Below, piece after piece: positions 58,617-64,000 of a DNA stretch of 64,000 nt. Origin of the DNA: Oscillospiraceae bacterium (GTDB lineage: Bacteria; Bacillota; Clostridia; Oscillospirales; Ruminococcaceae); NCBI GenBank assembly GCA_022835495.1, contig BQOK01000001.1:1860001-1924000 (forward strand), written 5' to 3'. Position numbers and translations under genes: made by a program. Under the pieces are notes generated by a model. That model did no database searches, was not told where the DNA came from, and saw nothing but the letters and a program-made list of their open reading frames with translations. Position 1 is the stretch's first letter; every line of letters begins with the position of its first letter.

Positions 58617-60425
58617 ATGCAAGAAGCAAAGAAAAATGTCATTCTTCGCGTGTTCCGAACGGCGCATTGCCCTCCGGGAAAGTATTTCTTCGGCGTGACC
58701 TGCTCTGCGCTCAGCGTCCTGCTGTCCGGCGTACCGTTCTATACGGTCTACCGGATCATCCGGCTTTTTCTGCTGGCATCGCTTGATGGTGCGGCTGCTC
58801 CGACCCACGAGATATGGATGTGGGCAGCAGTCACGATAGGAAGTATCGTGCTGGGCATCGTGCTGTCTGTAATCGGCAGCTTTTCCTGCCATGCCTGCGC
58901 ATTCAATGCACTCTATGACCTGCGTATGCGCCTCCTCGACCACATGGGGCGGCTAAACCTCGGCTTTTACACAGGCGGTCAATCCGGCGCAACGCAGAAG
59001 ATGATGAATGAGAATATCGAAAAGATGGAAAACATCATTGCCCACGATGTTTCCAATATTTTCGGCGCGGGGCTGTTGCTGGCAGCTTTGGCCGTGCTGA
59101 TGTTCTCACTCAACATTCCGCTGGCACTGACGATCTTTATCGCTCTCGTGCTTGCGTTTCTCATCCAGTTTTCCGCTTTCGGCGGAAAGCAGGGTCAGAA
59201 GATATGGAGCGACCTGAACCGTTCCTCCACCGAGCTGGACGCAGCGTTTTCTGAATATGTGGCGGGCATGGAGGAAGAAAAAATCTTCGGCAGGCCGGAG
59301 ACGGCAGCCCGCCGCCTGACAGGGCTGGTGGAGAAGAACAGGGAGCATTGGAAGGTCTATCTGAAGCGTGTCACGCCGATTTTCGGCGCATATAAGACCA
59401 TCACAATCTCCGTGCTGGCGTTCCTGCTTGTTTCCGGCTGCGCATTGCTGTACCTGCATCCCGGCGACCATGAGCTTATGATGGAGCTGTTGATGTTCCT
59501 GATAGTCGGTCCCGCCTGCATCAGTCCCTTGATGGAACTTGTGGAGTTCGGAGCAGATTTGCGAAACCTGGCAGTACGCATGGATCAGATTGACGAGGTG
59601 CTGAATATGCAGCCCATATCCGAGGGAACGGAGACTGCCCCAAAGGGTGGAGCTGAAATTGTGTTTCAGGATGTGAGCTTTTCTTATCAGAACGCTGCCG
59701 ACCCGCTGCGCCGCATGGCATTAGACCACCTGACAATGGAGATTCCTGCCGGGAGCTTCGCTGCGCTGGTGGGACCGTCTGGCGGTGGGAAATCCACGGC
59801 AGGGCAACTCATTGCCCGGTTCTGGGATGTGGAGAGCGGTTCAATCACTGTCGCAGGTCGGGACATCCGGGAATATTCCACGGAAGCTCTGATGAACACC
59901 ATCGCCTTTGTTTTTCAGGACACGCACATTTTTGCAGAAAGCGTCTATGACAATATCGCCATGCACCGCGAGGTTCACCACGAGGATGTGGAGCGGGCGG
60001 CAAAAGCGGCAAGATGCCACGATTTCATTCTCACCCTTCCGAAAGGCTATGATACAAAGCTGGGTGATGGCGGGCATAAGCTGTCGGGCGGCGAGGCGCA
60101 GCGTATCGCCATTGCAAGGGCGATATTAAAAGATGCACCCATCGTCGTGCTGGATGAGGCGATGGCTTTTACCGACGCGGAAAACGAGCTTGCACTGCGG
60201 GAAGGCATGGCGGAGCTTTTGAAAGGGAAAACCGTGCTGATGATTGCTCATCGGCTTTACTCCATTCAGGATGCGGACTGCATCTTTGTGTTGGAGAACG
60301 GGAAACTCAGGGAGCACGGCTCACATACCGAACTGCTGAAAGCAAATGGCCTGTATGCACATCTTTGGGCAATTCAGAACGAAACCGAAAGTTGGCAGAT
60401 GAAGGGAGGACCTGCCTATGTTTAA
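58617..60425 (+). CDS. Exporter-fold ABC transporter, half 1
   Basis: 602 residues. Type 1 exporter membrane domain (about 20-320; six helices, e.g. VTCSALSVLLSGVPFYTVYR) fused to an ATPase. Walker A is AALVGPSGGGKSTAGQLIAR (about 378-397), the signature HKLSGGEAQRIAIARAI (about 483-499) and Walker B IVVLDEAMAFTD; a switch His is in MIAHRLYSIQ. The start has GAAAGGAG. It forms a heterodimer with half 2 (8-base overlap). The combination with an AraC regulator resembles YbtP/YbtQ-type siderophore importers, whose fold is that of exporters; the substrate is not proven. Confidence 0.92.
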   Translation: MQEAKKNVILRVFRTAHCPPGKYFFGVTCSALSVLLSGVPFYTVYRIIRLFLLASLDGAAAPTHEIWMWAAVTIGSIVLGIVLSVIGSFSCHACAFNALYDLRMRLLDHMGRLNLGFYTGGQSGATQKMMNENIEKMENIIAHDVSNIFGAGLLLAALAVLMFSLNIPLALTIFIALVLAFLIQFSAFGGKQGQKIWSDLNRSSTELDAAFSEYVAGMEEEKIFGRPETAARRLTGLVEKNREHWKVYLKRVTPIFGAYKTITISVLAFLLVSGCALLYLHPGDHELMMELLMFLIVGPACISPLMELVEFGADLRNLAVRMDQIDEVLNMQPISEGTETAPKGGAEIVFQDVSFSYQNAADPLRRMALDHLTMEIPAGSFAALVGPSGGGKSTAGQLIARFWDVESGSITVAGRDIREYSTEALMNTIAFVFQDTHIFAESVYDNIAMHREVHHEDVERAAKAARCHDFILTLPKGYDTKLGDGGHKLSGGEAQRIAIARAILKDAPIVVLDEAMAFTDAENELALREGMAELLKGKTVLMIAHRLYSIQDADCIFVLENGKLREHGSHTELLKANGLYAHLWAIQNETESWQMKGGPAYV

Positions 60426-62160
60426 GATGATCCGGCAATTTACCTTCCACCATCCGAAACAGATCATTGCTCCGACGCTGTGGCTGTTTCTCTCGCAGGC
60501 ATTCAGCATTCTCCCCGCGATCCTTGCATATATGGCGATCTATCTCTTAGGGCAGGCGTTTTATCCGCCATATACGCTGGATATTGCGCTGCTGATTAAA
60601 ATTGCGGTGATAGGGATTGCCTATGTCCTTCTGCAATATGTTGTGGAGCTAATCTCCTATTACAACACCTATGGACGCGCATATCACGACACGGCAGACA
60701 AGCGTATTGCATATATTCAAAAACTGCGCCGTCAGAGTCTCGGCTTCTTTTCCTCCAAGGAATCCGGTGAGCTGATTAGCTCCTTTGCAAGCGATTTTGC
60801 CAATGTGGAATTTACCATGTGCTACTGGTTGCCTTATCCTATCGGCGTGGGCTTTCTGCTGCTGTTTTCCTTTGTTTGTATGCTTTTCTTCGACTGGCGT
60901 ATGGCGGTGGCGATTTTTGCAATGCTGCCCGTCTGCGCAATCCTGATGCTGCAAATTGCAAAGGTCAAGGAAAAACATAGCCGCTCCGTTATGGAGGCCA
61001 AGACAAGAGCCGCAACGCAGCTCAACGAATACCTGCACGGTATGAAAGACCTCAAAGCCTACCACCGTACCGGCAGCGGCTTCGAAGCGCTGAAAAAAGC
61101 GTTTTCTGATTTGCGCAGGGAATCACTGCGGGACGAGGCCGTTGCAGGCAGCCTTTCCACTCTGTGCGCTTCGTTGGTCAAATTCGTTGTTCCCGTAACG
61201 GCGACGGTGGGTCTGTATCTACTGATGGGCGGCAGTCTTACCATATTGGATTTCGCAGGCTTTCTTGTGATTGCCACAAAGCTGACCGAACCGGCGCTTA
61301 CCCTTGTGAGCAGCATTTCAGCGCTGCGGGGCATGGCTCTCTCCGGTGAGCGGCTGGACAAGGTGATGACGATGCCCGACCCTTCTGGCGAGGACAAAAT
61401 CTCCCGTGGCGACAGCTATGCGTTTGACAGCGTTTCCTTCCACTATGCAGCGGATGCCAACGTGATCCATGGCGTGAGCTTTGAAACACCGGCAGGGGCA
61501 CTCACTGCGCTGGTAGGACCCTCCGGCAGCGGTAAATCGACGCTTCTGCGGCTGATGGCACGATTCTGGGACTACCAGCATGGGCAGGTGCGCTTTGCCG
61601 GAAAAGAGCTTCGCAGCATCGCGCCGGAAAGCCTGCTTTCACAGGTATCTATGGTGATGCAAAACGCCTATCTGTTCCGGGGTACGATTCGGGAGAACCT
61701 ATGCTTCGGGAATGAGCGCATCACCGAACAGCAGATGCTCGACGCCTGCCGAAAAGCACGCTGCCACGACTTCATCTCCGCCTTGCCGGAGAGCTACGAT
61801 ACTGTGGTAGGCGAAGGCGGCGCAACCCTGTCCGGGGGCGAGCGGCAGCGTATTTCGCTGGCAAGAGCGTTTTTGAAAGATGTCCCGATCCTGCTTCTGG
61901 ACGAGCCTACCGCATCCCTTGACGCGGACAATGAAGCGATGGTGCAGAGAGCGTTGGATGAAATATCCAAAGAACGCACCGTAATCATGATCGCCCATCG
62001 GCTGAAAACTGTGCGCGGCGCACAGCAGATCCTTGTTCTTGAAAACGGAAGGATCACACAAAAAGGAACCCATAACCAGCTTGTCGGGACAGACGGACTC
62101 TACTCCCGGCTGTGGGAATTGCAAAATCAGGCTGGAAACTATACTTTCAAGCAATCTTAG
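60418..62160 (+). CDS. Exporter-fold ABC transporter, half 2
   Basis: 580 residues with the same layout as half 1: six membrane helices in about 15-310, then an ATPase. Walker A is TALVGPSGSGKSTLLRLMAR (about 362-381), the signature ATLSGGERQRISLARAF (about 465-481) and Walker B LLLDEPTASLD. Canonical residues in both halves suggest two active sites. It starts with ATG at 60418, overlapping half 1 by 8 bases, behind GAAGGGAGGACC. It forms the partner of half 1 in the same operon. Confidence 0.92.
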   Translation: MFKMIRQFTFHHPKQIIAPTLWLFLSQAFSILPAILAYMAIYLLGQAFYPPYTLDIALLIKIAVIGIAYVLLQYVVELISYYNTYGRAYHDTADKRIAYIQKLRRQSLGFFSSKESGELISSFASDFANVEFTMCYWLPYPIGVGFLLLFSFVCMLFFDWRMAVAIFAMLPVCAILMLQIAKVKEKHSRSVMEAKTRAATQLNEYLHGMKDLKAYHRTGSGFEALKKAFSDLRRESLRDEAVAGSLSTLCASLVKFVVPVTATVGLYLLMGGSLTILDFAGFLVIATKLTEPALTLVSSISALRGMALSGERLDKVMTMPDPSGEDKISRGDSYAFDSVSFHYAADANVIHGVSFETPAGALTALVGPSGSGKSTLLRLMARFWDYQHGQVRFAGKELRSIAPESLLSQVSMVMQNAYLFRGTIRENLCFGNERITEQQMLDACRKARCHDFISALPESYDTVVGEGGATLSGGERQRISLARAFLKDVPILLLDEPTASLDADNEAMVQRALDEISKERTVIMIAHRLKTVRGAQQILVLENGRITQKGTHNQLVGTDGLYSRLWELQNQAGNYTFKQS

Positions 62161-62173
62161 GAGGAGAAAAAAC

Positions 62174-62782
62174 ATGAAATCAAAATTCCTGAACCTCAAG
62201 GAGTTCGTCCTTGTTATCGTATTGTCCTGCCTGATGATCGGCATCGGCTACCTCATCTTGCTGCCCTTTGCGGCAAATATGCAGCTTCTCTATTTCCTTG
62301 AGCCGGGGCTGATTGGCCTTGTCAACGGCATCGTCTATGTGCTGATGATCCGCAAGTGCCCGAAAATCGGAACGCAGTTTATCATTGCCGCGCTGTACGG
62401 TACCTATATGCTGATCATGGGCAGTGCCTATGCCGCTCTGTATTTCTACATTCTGGCTATTGTCAATGAACTGATCATGCTCAAAGGTGGCTATCAGAGC
62501 AAGGTGCGCCCCGCCGTTCCTCATGTCCTCATGTGGTGCATGAACGCAATGGGCAGCACCCTGAACCTGTTCCTGTTCCGCGCAAGCTATGTCAAGATTT
62601 ATATGGATTTGGGCATGGATGAAGCCACAGCTACGGCATCGGTCAATCAGACCGCGGAATTTTGGTGCGCTCCGCAAAACATTCTGATTTCTCTCTGCGT
62701 GACGGCAATCCTCTGCGTCGGCGGTTATCTGTTGGGCGTCAAAATGCTGGGCAAGCACTTTAAGCCTGCCGGTGTCGCATGA
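62174..62782 (+). CDS. ECF transporter S component, MptD-like
   Basis: 202 residues, five or six membrane helices (KEFVLVIVLSCLMIGIGYLI, LLYFLEPGLIGLVNGIVYVL, ISLCVTAILCVGGYLLGVKM). The MptD-type S component matches in length and start. It binds the substrate for the ECF module encoded next (T and A). The start at 62174 has GGAGGAGAAAAAAC; the longer frame from 62033 lies in the ABC gene. It overlaps the T component gene by 4 bases. The ligand is unknown; in the context of the exporter-fold pair it may belong to the same uptake pathway. Confidence 0.85.
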   Translation: MKSKFLNLKEFVLVIVLSCLMIGIGYLILLPFAANMQLLYFLEPGLIGLVNGIVYVLMIRKCPKIGTQFIIAALYGTYMLIMGSAYAALYFYILAIVNELIMLKGGYQSKVRPAVPHVLMWCMNAMGSTLNLFLFRASYVKIYMDLGMDEATATASVNQTAEFWCAPQNILISLCVTAILCVGGYLLGVKMLGKHFKPAGVA

Positions 62783-63513
62783 GCCTGACGAAAACAAAAA
62801 CCGGAACGACTGTTGATCCGAGGACATGGCTCGTACACCTTTTGATCGGTGTGGCAGCGATTATCTTCATCCACTCCAACATGGGTGGGCTGCTTCTGTT
62901 CGCATGGAGTATGCTCTTGCAACTCACCATGCGAAAGGGGCAGTATCTCCTGCCATTCCTGTTTGCGTACATCGTACTGACGGGCTTTGCATGGATCGGT
63001 GTGCAGCTTCTGCCTGACGACAGGTTTTACTTTTTAGGTCTGGCCTTCTCCAATATGGGCGTTATAGGACGCAAGGCAATGGTTCCGCTATCCTTTGCTA
63101 TCTGCCTTGCGAAAGAGCCTACCGGTTCTCTGCTTGCCTCCTTACAGGCAATGCGGCTCCCGAAGGCGGTGGGCATCGGGCTTGCCGTGCTGCTGCGGTT
63201 TTTCCCGACGATTGGCGGCGAGTACCGTGCGATCCGTGCTTCGCAGCGGTTTCGCGAGATCGGGGTAGGCGTGGTTCACACGCTTACCCATCTCCCCTCA
63301 ACGGTGGAATACATACTGATCCCACTGATCCTGCGCACGACAAAAGTCGCCGAAGAACTCTCTGCCTCCATGACGGTGCGTGGAGTACGCTTTTCGGGGG
63401 AAACAATTTCCTACCGTCCTGTGCGCTTTACGGGAAAGGATGCTGCGCTCTGCGCGATGGCAGTTTTGATTCCCGCGGCTGTGTTTCTGCTGGAAAGGAG
63501 GGGCGTCTTTTGA
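62779..63513 (+). CDS. ECF transporter T component (EcfT)
   Basis: 244 residues with five or six membrane helices (LIGVAAIIFIHSNMGGLLLF, LLPFLFAYIVLTGFAWIGVQ). Two coupling helices near the end carry the Ala-Arg-Ser-like motifs that dock with the ATPases (YRAIRASQRFREIG and TMRVRGVRFSG-like TVRGVRFSG). It starts on the ATGA overlap with the S component. It links the S component to the ATPase encoded next. Confidence 0.88.
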   Translation: MSLTKTKTGTTVDPRTWLVHLLIGVAAIIFIHSNMGGLLLFAWSMLLQLTMRKGQYLLPFLFAYIVLTGFAWIGVQLLPDDRFYFLGLAFSNMGVIGRKAMVPLSFAICLAKEPTGSLLASLQAMRLPKAVGIGLAVLLRFFPTIGGEYRAIRASQRFREIGVGVVHTLTHLPSTVEYILIPLILRTTKVAEELSASMTVRGVRFSGETISYRPVRFTGKDAALCAMAVLIPAAVFLLERRGVF

Positions 63514-64000
63514 TTGAACTGAAAAACCTCTCCTTTTCCTATGAGAACTCAAGTGAAGCAAAGGGACAGCTCAGAGGTATCGACCTTCATGTAAAAAAGG
63601 GCGAGTTGGTGATCCTGTCCGGCAGAAGCGGCTGCGGCAAGACGACGCTGAGCCGTATTCTCAACGGGCTTTGCCCCGGCTTTTATCCGGGAAAGCTGGA
63701 GGGCGGCTACTCCCTTGACGGTGAGGACGCATTGAAAATGCCCATCCATCGTTTGGGGACGATGGTGGGAAGCGTCTTTCAGGATCCTCGCAGCCAGTTT
63801 TTCGCCACCAACACGACGGATGAGATTGTGCTGGGGATGGAGAACATCCCACTGGAGCGTCCGGTCATGCAGGAGCGTCTGAACACGGTTTGCAAACAGA
63901 TGAACATTGAAAGACTGATCGACCGAAGGATATTCCCTCTGTCCAGCGGCGAAAAGCAGCTTATCGCCATTGCCTCCGTCTGTGCAATGGAGCCGAAGGT
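63510..64000 (+). CDS. ECF transporter ATPase (EcfA), truncated by window end
   Basis: At least 163 residues visible. It starts with TTG at 63510, overlapping the EcfT stop, with GGAAAGGAGGGG upstream. Walker A is VILSGRSGCGKTTLSRILNG (about 33-52), the Q-loop is in GSVFQDPRSQFFATNTTDE, and the signature begins LSSGEKQLIAIAS. The Walker B region lies beyond the right edge. A cobalt/vitamin-type or EcfA-like subunit; a second ATPase half may be fused or encoded outside the window, since these proteins often have two. Confidence 0.88.
   Translation, partial: MIELKNLSFSYENSSEAKGQLRGIDLHVKKGELVILSGRSGCGKTTLSRILNGLCPGFYPGKLEGGYSLDGEDALKMPIHRLGTMVGSVFQDPRSQFFATNTTDEIVLGMENIPLERPVMQERLNTVCKQMNIERLIDRRIFPLSSGEKQLIAIASVCAMEPK

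Overview
The window reads as accessory DNA of a gut-type Firmicute (Clostridia; Lachnospiraceae or Oscillospiraceae-like). The reasons are strong AGGAGG ribosome binding sites, a Tn1549/CTn-type transfer module (VirD4, Maff2, VirB6-like, PrgI, VirB4, NlpC/P60, TopB, LtrC-like, giant helicase, MobC, MOBP relaxase) and Tn4451-style small genes (TnpV, TnpW, large serine recombinase). No rRNA, tRNA or housekeeping gene was seen, so the whole 64 kb is mobile or cargo DNA.

Layout. (A) 1-10237 is the right part of a mobilizable element. It carries a VanS-like kinase fragment, a BcrA-type ABC transporter, two sigma-like regulators, a palindrome-rich oriT candidate, a MobA/MobL relaxase, a Cys-rich VLP protein, a replisome organizer, a DnaC-like loader, a TnpW-like protein and an AbrB/PIN toxin-antitoxin pair at its tip. 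(B) 10237-10805 is a middle fragment of the ICE coupling-protein gene virD4. (C) 10804-25335 is a second, complete mobilizable element of about 14.5 kb: tnpV, an XRE regulator, a MOBV relaxase, a CHC2 primase, a VapE/D5 helicase, a large serine recombinase and a seven-gene envelope cargo (three lipoproteins, three membrane proteins, one soluble protein) followed by a DUF6572 gene. (D) From 25334 the C-terminal end of virD4 resumes and the ICE transfer region runs rightward to the MOBP relaxase at 56841. (E) 57377-64000 is cargo: an AraC regulator divergent from two exporter-fold ABC proteins and an ECF transporter (S, T and a truncated A component).

How it works together. Joining 10805 to 25336 restores the virD4 reading frame exactly, with a shared GA dinucleotide at both ends of element C. 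This is what a TnpX-type serine recombinase would leave. Element A ends in the same gene about 570 bp upstream at another GGCAAGA sequence. Two different mobilizable elements, each with its own relaxase and replication genes but no T4SS, therefore sit in the coupling-protein gene of an ICE that encodes a T4SS and a third, unrelated relaxase. While they are inserted the ICE should lack an intact VirD4. Precise excision would restore it. This nested, potentially reversible parasite/helper arrangement is the most striking feature of the window. Other notable items are a full-length tnpV frame embedded out of frame in the linker of the 3174-residue helicase, iteron-like arrays beside the replication genes of both mobilizable elements, and an uncharacterised lipoprotein/membrane cargo operon.
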